From RGIG4079 sp045646905 (GTDB lineage Bacteria; Bacteroidota; Bacteroidia; Bacteroidales; Muribaculaceae), in contig JAZRLP010000026.1 in NCBI GenBank assembly GCA_045646905.1, positions 434,001 through 498,000 on the forward strand: a stretch of DNA of 64,000 bases, written 5' to 3'. Made by a program: the position numbers and the translations under genes. This document shows positions 50,975 through 60,018 of this stretch, in pieces (position 1 is the first letter of the stretch; each line of letters opens with the position of its first letter). Below the pieces are notes generated by a model. The model was not told the DNA's origin and ran no database searches. It was given only the letters and a program-made list of their open reading frames with translations.

Positions 50975-52333
50975 TTACAATGTATTTAGTAGCATTTTTT
51001 CAATTGCAGTCCGTAATGATGCTCTTTGACAGAAAAAATGGTTTACCATAACTATTACAATGTGTGTTGGTTTATAATTATCATCAATTTTATATCCGGC
51101 ATAGCATTGTACACCATTCATACTCCCTGTTTTCATGGCTAAGCATCCATCTAATCTAGTGCCATCAAGGAAATTTTTCAATGTTCCAGTTCTACCACTA
51201 ATAGGAAATAATCTCACATATCTATCAATATAAGGGCTATTATTCATCCATTTGAGCATGCTCGCCATAAATTTAGGCGATAATCTATTTGTGCGAGAAA
51301 GTCCACTACCATCCCTAATGCTTATAAATGATGTGTTAAGCCCACGCTTTTGCCATATTAGTAATTCAGTCTCAATAGCATTATTTAAAGATTTCCCCTT
51401 TGATATTGCTCTCAACATTGATTCAGCAAATAAATTGTCACTTCTCACCATTAAACTCTTTAAAATATCATCTAATTGAGGGGATTTATGGGTGTATATT
51501 AAACTTTCACTAAATGCTTCTACCCCGTCAATATTTTCTTGTTTTAATAAAATTCCGTTTTTCTTGAGTCTAGTAATTAATTCATCAATAAATACATCTT
51601 CAGGAAAAGGCATAGAACATGTATTAGAATATCCATTTTTCTTATTAATATTTCCAACGATATATAATTCATTCGAATTAAACGGACGCATCATTTCAAC
51701 TCCATTACTACCATTTGAAGGAAATTCAATTATAGACAAATCGGCTACTTCAGGATGAGTTCGCACTTTAGAAGAAATTGTAAGATTAAAAACATTATCT
51801 TTATAATTAAATGGGTGTAATCCGGTACCATATCCCCATGCTATATCTTCTAATTCCCAATTTGGATTTACTCCACAATCTTTATTAAAATCACGATTTT
51901 TCACTCTACACTTTCCCTCTATTTTGGTTATTCCTAACGATTTCAAGGCACATGAAATTGAGTCACAAAAGCCCAAATTGTCAGGAAAATATTCTGACTC
52001 CAATGTTGCATCACCACAACCATAAATTATCAAATCGCCATATAATACTGAATTTTTTATTTCTCCTGAAATATATACAGGTGTTTCAAATCTAAAATTC
52101 TCGGGTAATGTAGTTAGTGCAGTTGCAGTAGTAAAAGATTTAGTAACGCTAGCTGGGCTAAAAACTTTAGAACTTTCATAATCTAACAACACCTTGCCTG
52201 TTTTTAAATCTTCAATATATACCCCCATACTCATAGCCTCACTACCCTTTACATTTATTGGGCACGCAGCAAATGAACTAATACTAATTAAAAATGATAG
52301 TAATAATATTAAAGTAATTCTTAATTGATACAT
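50975..52333 (-). CDS. dacB: D-alanyl-D-alanine carboxypeptidase/endopeptidase (PBP4 family)
   Basis: Periplasmic peptidoglycan hydrolase. The signal peptide covers about residues 1-23. The three penicillin-binding motifs are in order: SVTK with catalytic Ser62, SDN (VRSDNLFAES), and KTG (MKTGSMNGV). The insertion domains between SxxK and SxN are typical of class C PBPs. 452 residues is normal. No clear promoter motif upstream; rsmI lies 35 nt downstream. Confidence 0.95.
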   Translation of the reverse strand: MYQLRITLILLLSFLISISSFAACPINVKGSEAMSMGVYIEDLKTGKVLLDYESSKVFSPASVTKSFTTATALTTLPENFRFETPVYISGEIKNSVLYGDLIIYGCGDATLESEYFPDNLGFCDSISCALKSLGITKIEGKCRVKNRDFNKDCGVNPNWELEDIAWGYGTGLHPFNYKDNVFNLTISSKVRTHPEVADLSIIEFPSNGSNGVEMMRPFNSNELYIVGNINKKNGYSNTCSMPFPEDVFIDELITRLKKNGILLKQENIDGVEAFSESLIYTHKSPQLDDILKSLMVRSDNLFAESMLRAISKGKSLNNAIETELLIWQKRGLNTSFISIRDGSGLSRTNRLSPKFMASMLKWMNNSPYIDRYVRLFPISGRTGTLKNFLDGTRLDGCLAMKTGSMNGVQCYAGYKIDDNYKPTHIVIVMVNHFFCQRASLRTAIEKMLLNTL

Positions 52334-52424
52334 AATAAATAATCTATTTTTGCACGAAGTTAATTATTTTTTTTCAGAAAGAGTTTAAAAGGTAGCCAAT
52401 TTGTCAAAAATACTGATTTAATAA

Positions 52425-52454
52425 TTGAAAATTCAGATAATTTTCTTAAATTCG
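52425..52454 (+). promoter_or_regulatory. Probable promoter of TetR-fabH-fabG operon
   Basis: TTG at 52425-52427 and TAAATTCG at 52447-52454 (one mismatch to TAnnTTTG), spacer 19 nt, ending 26 nt before the ATG. Confidence 0.5.
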
Positions 52455-52480
52455 CACACTAAAATATAAATTGTGCAATA

Positions 52481-53068
52481 ATGGTTATAAAGACACGCGA
52501 GAAATTAATAGAAGTAGCTCGACAACTTTTTGCTCATAAAGGCATCGAGAATACAACTATGAATGATATAGCAAATGCTTCTGATAAAGGGCGTCGCACA
52601 ATTTATACATATTTTAAAAATAAGAAAGAAATTTATAATGCCGTTATTGAGCAAGAAAGTGAGCAAATGGTTTCTCAATTACGTGAGATTTTACAGTTAA
52701 ACATCTCTCCTGTTGAAAAACTTCGTCGATTTTTAGAAATTAGATTTGCTTTAATAAGTGATTTCATATCCCAAGGAGAATCGATAAAACGCTTTTTTGG
52801 ATTAGATATAAAACGCGTTGAGAAAATTAGAAAATTGGCATCAGAAAAAGAAAATGAGATATTAAGAAGTATTATTGATGACGGAATCAATCAAGGTTTT
52901 TTTGATGAGTCTCAATGCAAATATTTTGAATCATTGCAATTTCTAATTTTTCAGAGTACTGATATGTCTTACTTAGAAGAAAGTGTGTACATATTGAGCA
53001 CCGATAAGGATAGATTTACATCAGATATTATTGAATTTATAATAAACGGATTAAAAAACAAAAAATAG
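52481..53068 (+). CDS. TetR/AcrR family transcriptional regulator
   Basis: 195 residues with an N-terminal helix-turn-helix (about 8-55; TTMNDIANASDKGRRTIYTYFKN is the characteristic stretch) and a helical ligand-binding domain. Only 4 nt separate it from the KAS III gene, so it likely controls its own operon of fatty-acid synthesis genes. The ligand could be an acyl-CoA or acyl-ACP, by analogy with FabR-type regulators; this is inference. Confidence 0.92.
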   Translation: MVIKTREKLIEVARQLFAHKGIENTTMNDIANASDKGRRTIYTYFKNKKEIYNAVIEQESEQMVSQLREILQLNISPVEKLRRFLEIRFALISDFISQGESIKRFFGLDIKRVEKIRKLASEKENEILRSIIDDGINQGFFDESQCKYFESLQFLIFQSTDMSYLEESVYILSTDKDRFTSDIIEFIINGLKNKK

Positions 53069-53072
53069 AAAC

Positions 53073-54017
53073 ATGTATATTAATTCAACTGGTTACTATA
53101 TTCCAGCGACACGAGTTACAAACGATTATTTTTTGAATGTTAATGGGCTAACTAATGAATGGATACAAAAACGGACAGGCATTATAACCCGTTCAAAAGC
53201 TGCATTAGATGAGGGACATAATTCGATGGGATTGAATGCAATCGTCAATGCACTTCAGGGGTTAGAATATGACATCAAAGATGTTGATTTGATAGTATCT
53301 GCATCATATTCACCATTTGATACAGTTGCGACATTAGCACATATAGCTCAACAAAAATATGATATAAATGATGCCAAAGCGGTATATATATCGTCGGCAT
53401 GTTCATCTTTTGTCAATGGCTTAGAGGTAGTTGAAGGTTACTTTGCTATGGGCAAAGCAAAAAAAGCGCTATTAGTATGTTCTGAACATAACTCTTATTA
53501 TAGTAATGAGGCAGACCCTAAATGTGGACATCTATGGGGGGATGGTGCAGTTGCATTCTTTTTGTCTTCAGAAAAATTAAATGACAATGATCCTCAGATT
53601 ACGCAAATATATACAAGAGGATTAGGAAATGTAAGTAAAGGGCCCGAGGGTGTGCGTCTACGACCTAAAGAAGGCGGTATTGAAATGCCCGATGGTAGAG
53701 ATGTCTTCATTCATGCATGTAAATATATGATTGAAGCATTAGAAGGTATCGTAAATCCCGAAAACCTACAAATAAACGATTTAACTTATATTATATGCCA
53801 TCAAGCCAATAAGCGCATTGTTGCAAATGTGGCTAATCAATTGAATTTTGAGGATAGTCGTTTCATAAATAATATTGAGGAATTGGGGAATACAGGTTCT
53901 GCGAGTTCTGCGATAGTCTTTGCTCAAAACAGAGACAAGTTCAAATCTGGTGATTCTATTGGAGTAACCGTATTTGGAGGCGGTTATTCATGTGGTGCAT
54001 ACTTAATAAAAATTTAA
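53073..54017 (+). CDS. 3-Oxoacyl-ACP synthase III family protein
   Basis: KAS III/FabH-like condensing enzyme, 314 residues. The Cys-His-Asn triad is complete: SSACSSFVNG (Cys110), ICHQANKRI (His) and EELGNTGSASS (Asn). It starts chain elongation from acyl-CoA and malonyl-ACP in fatty acid synthesis, or an equivalent condensation for a specialised lipid. Grouping with a TetR regulator and fabG hints at a regulated side pathway rather than the main fab cluster. Confidence 0.92.
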   Translation: MYINSTGYYIPATRVTNDYFLNVNGLTNEWIQKRTGIITRSKAALDEGHNSMGLNAIVNALQGLEYDIKDVDLIVSASYSPFDTVATLAHIAQQKYDINDAKAVYISSACSSFVNGLEVVEGYFAMGKAKKALLVCSEHNSYYSNEADPKCGHLWGDGAVAFFLSSEKLNDNDPQITQIYTRGLGNVSKGPEGVRLRPKEGGIEMPDGRDVFIHACKYMIEALEGIVNPENLQINDLTYIICHQANKRIVANVANQLNFEDSRFINNIEELGNTGSASSAIVFAQNRDKFKSGDSIGVTVFGGGYSCGAYLIKI

Positions 54018-54029
54018 AATATATTTATC

Positions 54030-54776
54030 ATGAAATTATTAGAAGGAAAAACTGCACTTATTACAGGTGCTGCAAGAGGTATTGGTAAAGCGTTAGCAGT
54101 AAAATTTGCTCAAGAAGGTGCAAATATTGCATTTACTGACCTTGTAATTGATGAAAACGGCAAAGAAACTGAAAAAGAAATTGCTGCATATGGAGTTAAG
54201 GTAAAAGGATACGCTTCAAATGCAGCCGATTTTGCTCAAACAAAAGAAGTTGTTACAGAAATCCACAAAGAGTTTGGGTCTATTGATATTTTGGTTAACA
54301 ATGCTGGTATTACAAAAGACGGATTAATGATGCGCATGACTGAACAACAATGGGATGCAGTAATCGCAGTTAATCTTAAGAGCGCGTTTAATTTTATTAA
54401 TGCTTCGCTTCCAATAATGATGCGTCAACGTTCTGGTAGCATTATCAATATGGCATCGGTTGTAGGTGTACATGGTAATGCAGGACAAGCTAACTATGCT
54501 GCATCAAAAGCTGGTCTTATTGCTTTAGCAAAAAGTATCGCTCAAGAAGTTGGGTCACGCGGCATTAGAGCAAATGCAATTGCTCCTGGATTCATTGAAA
54601 CAGCGATGACTGCTGCTCTCCCCGAAGAAGTGCGTCAAGAATGGGCCAAAAAAATTCCATTACGCAGAGGTGGTCAAGTAGAAGATATCGCAAATGTAGC
54701 AACATTCTTGGCTTCTGATATGTCAAGTTATGTAACCGGTCAAGTTATACAAGTTGATGGTGGTATGAATATGTAA
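54030..54776 (+). CDS. fabG: 3-Oxoacyl-ACP reductase
   Basis: Short-chain dehydrogenase of 248 residues with TGAARGIGKA (NADPH site), NNAGITKDG, the catalytic Ser, Tyr and Lys in NMASVVGVHGNAGQANYAASKAG, and the C terminus VTGQVIQVDGGMNM typical of FabG. It reduces beta-ketoacyl-ACP, the step after the KAS III reaction encoded just upstream (12 nt). A strong terminator follows. Confidence 0.95.
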   Translation: MKLLEGKTALITGAARGIGKALAVKFAQEGANIAFTDLVIDENGKETEKEIAAYGVKVKGYASNAADFAQTKEVVTEIHKEFGSIDILVNNAGITKDGLMMRMTEQQWDAVIAVNLKSAFNFINASLPIMMRQRSGSIINMASVVGVHGNAGQANYAASKAGLIALAKSIAQEVGSRGIRANAIAPGFIETAMTAALPEEVRQEWAKKIPLRRGGQVEDIANVATFLASDMSSYVTGQVIQVDGGMNM

Positions 54777-54797
54777 TTTATTAGATAAATTATCTTT

Positions 54798-54830
54798 AAA
54801 GGGGGCTTTAAAAGTCCCCTTTTTTGTTTT
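54798..54830 (+). terminator. Terminator after fabG
   Basis: Stem of 11 bp (54798-54808 with 54812-54822, one G-T pair), 3-nt loop, followed by a T-rich tract to 54830. Intrinsic terminator closing the TetR-KAS III-fabG transcript. Confidence 0.88.
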
Positions 54831-54834
54831 CGGT

Positions 54835-54865
54835 TTTGAAATTAATTATATTTGATATAACTTTG
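54835..54865 (+). promoter_or_regulatory. Promoter for DUF4290-rimM operon
   Basis: TTTG at 54835-54838 and TAACTTTG at 54858-54865 with a 19-nt spacer, 19 nt before the ATG. A second TATATTTG lies at 54847-54854. Confidence 0.65.
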
Positions 54866-54884
54866 AAGAATAATTTTAAAACAT

Positions 54885-55478
54885 ATGTTGACTTATAACA
54901 CCCAATTGAAAAAGCTGGTATTACCAGAGTATGGCAGGAATATCCAACAAATGGTTGATCATTGCTTGACCATTCAAGATCGAGATGAAAGAACGAGATG
55001 CGCGTATTCAATAATTAATATAATGGGCAATTTGTTTCCCAATTTAAGAGATGTTGAAGATTTTCGACATAAATTATGGGACCACTTGGCAATAATGTCT
55101 GATTTTAAATTGGATATAGATTTCCCCTATGAAACAATATCTGCTGAAAATCTCAAAACATTGCCTTCTAAGGTTGAATACACCTCTTCCCAATCTATAT
55201 TACGCCATTATGGAAAATATATAGAATTGATGATTTTGAAAGCATCGACTATGGTCGACGGTGAAGAGAAAAATATCTTACTATCTATGATTGCAAATCA
55301 TATGAAAAAAATAATGATTTCGGCCAATGCAGATAGTGTGGATGATGAGAGAATTTTACATGATTTATTTTATTATTCTCAAGGAAAAATTAATTTAAAT
55401 CCCAATGAGTTTAAACTCTGCGATTTTAAAGCAGAACAACCCAATCAAGCCAACAAGAAGAAAAAGAAAAATAAATGA
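54885..55478 (+). CDS. DUF4290 domain protein
   Basis: 197-residue soluble protein of the Bacteroidetes-specific DUF4290 family: YNTQLKKLVLPEYGRNIQQM near the start, then DRDERTRCAYSIINIMGNLFP. The lysine-rich C-terminal tail (NKKKKKNK) is typical. No catalytic motif recognised. It overlaps rimM by 4 nt. In Bacteroides genomes I recall murA lying between these two families; here it is absent. Confidence 0.9.
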   Translation: MLTYNTQLKKLVLPEYGRNIQQMVDHCLTIQDRDERTRCAYSIINIMGNLFPNLRDVEDFRHKLWDHLAIMSDFKLDIDFPYETISAENLKTLPSKVEYTSSQSILRHYGKYIELMILKASTMVDGEEKNILLSMIANHMKKIMISANADSVDDERILHDLFYYSQGKINLNPNEFKLCDFKAEQPNQANKKKKKNK

Positions 55479-56002
55479 TAACATCAGATCAAATCATCAC
55501 AATAGGATGTTGCACTAAACCTCATGGAATTAAAGGTGAAATAACAATATCGCTTGATATTGATTGCCAAATATCTAACTTGTCGTGCATTATACTGCAA
55601 ATAGATGGGATTTTTGTCCCTTTTTTCATGGAATCAATCCGAAGCAAAGGACAAAGTTCGTTTTTAGTTAAATTTGCAGGTATTGATACCGACAGTGATG
55701 CCAACGAATTAGCTCACTTAAAAACATATGCATTAAGAAGTGAAATTTTAGATTTTAACGAGTGTGATGACGAAGATGTGTTTTATTTAGAAGACTTGAT
55801 TGGTTACACAATATATGAAATCCCCGAAAATAATTTAATTGGGACTATTGTTGGCTATGATGATTCAACCGAAAACTTCTTGTTTGAAGTTGAAAATTCA
55901 ACTGGAGAAGAAATTTTAATTCCAGCTGCCGATGATTTTATAATTGAAATCGATGAATGTAAAAAACTTGTGTTAATGCAATTGCCCATTGGATTAATAT
56001 AA
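55475..56002 (+). CDS. rimM: Ribosome maturation factor RimM
   Basis: 30S assembly factor binding S19 near the 16S head domain. 175 residues: an N-terminal beta-barrel (about 8-88, starting IGCCTKPHGIKGEI) and a C-terminal PRC-barrel (about 98-170, VFYLEDLIGYTIY). Translationally coupled to the DUF4290 gene by an ATGA overlap. Confidence 0.93.
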   Translation: MITSDQIITIGCCTKPHGIKGEITISLDIDCQISNLSCIILQIDGIFVPFFMESIRSKGQSSFLVKFAGIDTDSDANELAHLKTYALRSEILDFNECDDEDVFYLEDLIGYTIYEIPENNLIGTIVGYDDSTENFLFEVENSTGEEILIPAADDFIIEIDECKKLVLMQLPIGLI

Positions 56003-56017
56003 ATCTTTTTGATAGCA

Positions 56018-56308
56018 ATGGAATACAATGAAAAAGATGCAATTTCATTTATAAGCAGCAAATTGCCTTATAAAATAGATGAAACAACTATTTTATACAT
56101 TATTGATTTGATATGGGACTATTATGAAAAGACTGGAACTTTAGAAATCTCATTTGATATTGACGAAGACGATGTTGATATAGATGAATTGATTAAATAT
56201 GTTGCTACAGAGGTTAACAAGTCTGCGTTAGAGTTAGCTGACGAGAATATAATAAAAGATATCGTTGTTGCAGAAATTGCATATGAAGAAACGCTTGATG
56301 TTTTTTAA
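56018..56308 (+). CDS. Small acidic hypothetical protein
   Basis: 96 residues from the ATG at 56018 (a TTG at 56009 would add three). Very acidic, helical, with DIDEDDVDIDELIK in the middle. No signal peptide, membrane segment or known family. It lies 15 nt after rimM and its end overlaps the start of the OmpA-family gene by 26 nt. Confidence 0.7.
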   Translation: MEYNEKDAISFISSKLPYKIDETTILYIIDLIWDYYEKTGTLEISFDIDEDDVDIDELIKYVATEVNKSALELADENIIKDIVVAEIAYEETLDVF

Positions 56309-56939
56309 ATATAATAGAGCAATTGCTCTAGTTATTGTTCTATTATCCTCATTTATTAAGTCATTTTCATTTGATTTAGTTGAACCTAAAACATCTGAAG
56401 ATATTGATTTATGGGAGTTAACTATAGAACAAAATGTGAATTATCCTGTTGTCCCCAAAGATTTACAACCTCAAATAAATCATGTAGTAGAATCTCAATA
56501 TAATAAATTAAAGAAATATGGATACAACATTAAACTAATCCGTAATAATGATGTGATAATGTTGACAATCCCTATGGATGAACTATTTAATGGCAATAAT
56601 TATAGAGAGGTAAAAAAAGGCGGTGAACGAATATTAAAACCTTTAATTGATTTATTTAAGGTTAAAGAATTGTTTAGAGTTGTTATATCGGGGCATCATG
56701 ATGTATCACTTAGTAAAACCGAATCAAACTATATAACAGAAGAAAGAGTTTTAACAATATCGGATTGGTTGATTGATATGACTTCAAATGCAAGTAATAT
56801 TATACCTTATTCAATGGGGAATGAATTTCCAATTACACATGATACATCAAATGCTGGAAGAAAAAAAAATAGACGATTAGAAATTTACATTATCCCTGGA
56901 AAAACTATGCTTGAATTAGCAAAGGATAATAAACTGTAA
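56283..56939 (+). CDS. OmpA-family (peptidoglycan-associated) protein
   Basis: Start at the ATG 56283 gives 218 residues with a signal peptide (about 1-30, hydrophobic ALVIVLLSSFIKSFSF). The C-terminal half resembles an OmpA-type peptidoglycan-binding domain: VVISGHHDVSLSKTESNYITEERV in place of the usual helix-forming region, and AGRKKNRRLEIYI, close to the family RRVEI ending. A start at 56298 is also possible. Probably periplasmic or outer-membrane associated. Confidence 0.75.
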   Translation: MKKRLMFFKYNRAIALVIVLLSSFIKSFSFDLVEPKTSEDIDLWELTIEQNVNYPVVPKDLQPQINHVVESQYNKLKKYGYNIKLIRNNDVIMLTIPMDELFNGNNYREVKKGGERILKPLIDLFKVKELFRVVISGHHDVSLSKTESNYITEERVLTISDWLIDMTSNASNIIPYSMGNEFPITHDTSNAGRKKNRRLEIYIIPGKTMLELAKDNKL

Positions 56940-56958
56940 TTGTTAAATTTATAATAAA

Positions 56959-56994
56959 TTTGTGCCTTATTCTCAAATTAAATGAGTAAATTTG
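56959..56994 (+). promoter_or_regulatory. Promoter for proS
   Basis: TAAATTTG at 56987-56994 with TTTG at 56959-56962 (24-nt spacer, slightly long). Predicted start near 57001, leader about 16 nt. Confidence 0.55.
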
Positions 56995-57016
56995 CAAAAA
57001 TATAAATCATTATAAA

Positions 57017-58498
57017 ATGGCTAAAGAATTAAAAGAATTAACAAAACGAGAAGTTAGTTATTCTCAATGGTACAACGACTTGGTTATCAAAGCAGATTTA
57101 GCAGAACAATCGGCGGTTAGAGGTTGTATGGTAATAAAACCATATGGGTATGCTATTTGGGAAAAAATGCAACAACAATTGGATAAAATGTTTAAAGAAA
57201 CAGGCCATGTTAATGCATATTTTCCACTATTGATTCCCAAATCTTTTTTAAGTAGAGAAGCTGATCATGTTGAAGGGTTTGCAAAAGAGTGCGCAGTTGT
57301 AACTCACTATCGACTAAAAAATTCACCCGAAGGGAAGGGTGTAGTTGTTGATCCTGAAGCACGATTAGAAGAAGAATTAATAATAAGACCTACCTCCGAA
57401 ACTATCATTTGGAATACATACAAGAATTGGATTCAAAGCCATCGAGATTTGCCTATTTTATGCAACCAATGGGCGAATGTATTGCGTTGGGAGATGAGAA
57501 CTAGAATGTTTTTACGAACAGCTGAATTCCTTTGGCAAGAGGGGCATACTGCTCACGCAACAAAAGAGGAAGCTTTGGAAGAAGCAGTAAAAATGCTTAA
57601 TGTTTATGCTGATTTTGCTGAAAATTTCATGGCAGTACCTGTGATAAAAGGTGTAAAATCGGCAAACGAACGTTTCGCTGGAGCCTTAGACACTTATACA
57701 ATTGAAGCAATGATGCAAGATGGCAAAGCTCTACAATCGGGTACCTCTCACTTCCTTGGTCAAAATTTCGCAAAAGCATTTGATGTTAAATTCTTAAATA
57801 AGAATAATGAGTTGGAACATGTATGGGCTACCTCATGGGGCGTGTCTACTCGTTTGATGGGTGCACTTATTATGACACACTCCGATGATAATGGTTTGGT
57901 ATTACCTCCCCGTTTGGCTCCAATTCAAGTTGTTATTGTTCCAATTTATAAAAATGCAGAGCAATTAGCCGAAATAACCAAAACTGTAGAGCCAATTATC
58001 TCTGAGCTTAAACAATATGGCATTAGTGTAAAATTTGATGATGCTGACAATAAACGCCCAGGCTTTAAATTTGCTGAATATGAGCTTAAAGGTGTTCCTG
58101 TTCGATTGGCGATTGGCGCTCGAGATATTGAGAATGGGACTGTAGAGGTAATGCGTCGCGACAAGTTAGAAAAAAGTATAGCTCAATTAGACGGAATTGC
58201 GACATATGTTAAGGATCTACTTGATGATATTCAACAAAATATATTCAATAAGGCTCTTGCTCATCGTGAATCAAAAACAGTTGAGGTTGATACATACGAG
58301 GATTTCAAGCAAAAAATTGAAGAAGGTGGATTTATTTTAGCCCACTGGGATGGTACTCCTGAAACTGAAGAAAAGATTAAAGAAGAAACAAAGGCAACAA
58401 TTCGTTGTATACCTTTGGATGGAGATAAGACCCCAGGTGTATGTATGGTCACAGGTAAGCCATCGGCACAAAGAGTAATTTTTGCTCGCAGTTACTAA
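57017..58498 (+). CDS. proS: Prolyl-tRNA synthetase, archaeal/eukaryal type
   Basis: Class II synthetase charging tRNA-Pro. 493 residues without the bacterial editing insertion: motif 2 region RWEMRTRMFLRTAEFLWQEGHTAHA, ATP/proline site RPTSETIIWN and GTSHFLGQNFAKAF, then the anticodon domain and a C-terminal zinc-like domain, ending in Y as in ProS type 3. Bacteroidota commonly have this form. Single-gene transcript bounded by a promoter and a terminator. Confidence 0.95.
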   Translation: MAKELKELTKREVSYSQWYNDLVIKADLAEQSAVRGCMVIKPYGYAIWEKMQQQLDKMFKETGHVNAYFPLLIPKSFLSREADHVEGFAKECAVVTHYRLKNSPEGKGVVVDPEARLEEELIIRPTSETIIWNTYKNWIQSHRDLPILCNQWANVLRWEMRTRMFLRTAEFLWQEGHTAHATKEEALEEAVKMLNVYADFAENFMAVPVIKGVKSANERFAGALDTYTIEAMMQDGKALQSGTSHFLGQNFAKAFDVKFLNKNNELEHVWATSWGVSTRLMGALIMTHSDDNGLVLPPRLAPIQVVIVPIYKNAEQLAEITKTVEPIISELKQYGISVKFDDADNKRPGFKFAEYELKGVPVRLAIGARDIENGTVEVMRRDKLEKSIAQLDGIATYVKDLLDDIQQNIFNKALAHRESKTVEVDTYEDFKQKIEEGGFILAHWDGTPETEEKIKEETKATIRCIPLDGDKTPGVCMVTGKPSAQRVIFARSY

Positions 58499-58529
58499 TC
58501 CTAAATATTAGGATTATAAGAATATAATT

Positions 58530-58562
58530 AAGGTTGTTGTATTCAACGGCCTTATTTTTTTT
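58530..58562 (+). terminator. Terminator after proS
   Basis: AAGGTTGTTG (58530-58539) pairs with CAACGGCCTT (58544-58553, two G-T pairs) around a 4-nt loop, followed by ATTTTTTTT. A smaller perfect 9-bp hairpin at 58496-58516 overlaps the proS stop codon. Confidence 0.88.
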
Positions 58563-58591
58563 GACAATGTTTTTTATTATTGTTATATTTG
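58561..58591 (+). promoter_or_regulatory. Promoter for glycosyltransferase gene
   Basis: TTG at 58561-58563 and TATATTTG at 58584-58591, 20 nt apart. Very short leader (about 9 nt). Confidence 0.65.
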
Positions 58592-58606
58592 CAATAAAAT
58601 TAAAGG

Positions 58607-59560
58607 ATGAATAAGGTCCCCAAAATATCAATAGTTTTACCTTGCTTTAATGAGGCTGAAGCATTGCCAATTACATCTCAGGTATTGTTGACGCTTTTAG
58701 ACGAATTGATAGAGGAGCAATTAATTGACTCCTCAAGTTATATTTTGTGTTGTGATGATGGGAGTATCGATGATACATGGAATATAATCAAGTCCGTTCA
58801 TAAACAAGATAAACGATTGAAGGGCATATCATTGGCACACAATAAGGGTCAACAAAATGCATTGTTGGCAGGCTTAATGAATGTAATGGATAATTGCGAT
58901 GCGGCAATATCAATTGATGCAGATTTACAAGATGACCCCAATATGATTAAACTAATGATTAAAGAATATATCAATGGGAAAGAAATCGTATATGGAGTTA
59001 GGAGCAATCGAGATGTAGATAGTTGGTTTAAACGCACTTCGGCTCACCTATTTTATAAGTTTCAGCAAAAAATGGGTTTAGAAACGATTTACAACCATGC
59101 TGATTATCGTTTGATGAGCAATCGAGCACTGCACTTTTTAGCTGAATATAATGAATCTAATTTATTTTTAAGAGGAATAATCCCACAAATTGGATTAGAA
59201 TCTTCAGTTGTTAAATATCATCGTGATGAACGAGTTGCAGGCAACTCTAAATACTCCTTAAGAAAAATGATAAGTTTTTCTGTTGATGGAATAACATCAT
59301 TCTCAGCTAGACCAATGAGGATGATTTTTGGCATTGGATTTATCTTAATATTGTTAGATGTCATTGTCGCTGGATATGTTTTATTCTCATATTTTAGCAA
59401 TAACACTATCTCAGGATGGACATCTTTAATGCTATCTATATGGTTTTTAGGTGGTCTAATTTTAATGAGCATTGGTATTATGGGTGAATATGTTGGAAAA
59501 ATATTTATCGAAGTAAAACATAGACCCAAATATGCAATAAAAGAAACTTTAATTGACTGA
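58607..59560 (+). CDS. Family 2 glycosyltransferase, polyprenyl-phosphate type
   Basis: 317 residues. GT-A catalytic domain (about 6-230) with CCDDGSIDDTW and the DxD motif DADLQDD, and two C-terminal transmembrane segments (about 245-270 and 275-300). This is the DPM1/GtrB/ArnC layout, which loads a sugar onto undecaprenyl phosphate at the inner membrane. The donor and final acceptor are unknown. umuD starts 8 nt downstream, so the two may be cotranscribed. Confidence 0.9.
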   Translation: MNKVPKISIVLPCFNEAEALPITSQVLLTLLDELIEEQLIDSSSYILCCDDGSIDDTWNIIKSVHKQDKRLKGISLAHNKGQQNALLAGLMNVMDNCDAAISIDADLQDDPNMIKLMIKEYINGKEIVYGVRSNRDVDSWFKRTSAHLFYKFQQKMGLETIYNHADYRLMSNRALHFLAEYNESNLFLRGIIPQIGLESSVVKYHRDERVAGNSKYSLRKMISFSVDGITSFSARPMRMIFGIGFILILLDVIVAGYVLFSYFSNNTISGWTSLMLSIWFLGGLILMSIGIMGEYVGKIFIEVKHRPKYAIKETLID

Positions 59561-59568
59561 TAAACAAA

Positions 59569-60018
59569 ATGCCAATTGAAATATTTTCATCTGACACAAC
59601 CTCTACCCTACCTCTTCCATATGCTGAAGATGGAGTTCAAGCTGGATTTCCGTCTCCAGCACAAGACTATATATCTGAAACAATAGACTTAAATAAAGAA
59701 CTTATTGAACATCCAGCAGCTACATTTTACGGAAGAGTTTCGGGTGATTCTATGGCTGAGGAAGGGATAGAAGAAGGAGATGTGCTCATAATAGACCGTT
59801 CTCTTGAGCCTCAAAATAAAGATTTGACAGTTTGTTATGTCGATGATGGGTTTACATTAAAACGCATTATTATTGAAGAAGACAAAATATGGTTGAAGCC
59901 TTCAAATGAATCATTTGACCCTATTTTAATCACAACTGGAAATAGGTTTATAATATGGGGGATTGTGACATATGTAATTAAAAAATATAGACGACCACGA
60001 AAACTACCCAGTAAATGA
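59569..60018 (+). CDS. umuD: UmuD-like S24 family autoprotease
   Basis: 149 residues. Cleavage site Ala25-Gly26 (VQAGF), catalytic Ser61 (SGDSM) and Lys98 (FTLKRI) match E. coli UmuD spacing. Self-cleavage gives UmuD-prime, partner of UmuC in DNA polymerase V. The ATGA overlap with umuC indicates coupling. I see no LexA-type operator I can defend. Confidence 0.92.
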   Translation: MPIEIFSSDTTSTLPLPYAEDGVQAGFPSPAQDYISETIDLNKELIEHPAATFYGRVSGDSMAEEGIEEGDVLIIDRSLEPQNKDLTVCYVDDGFTLKRIIIEEDKIWLKPSNESFDPILITTGNRFIIWGIVTYVIKKYRRPRKLPSK

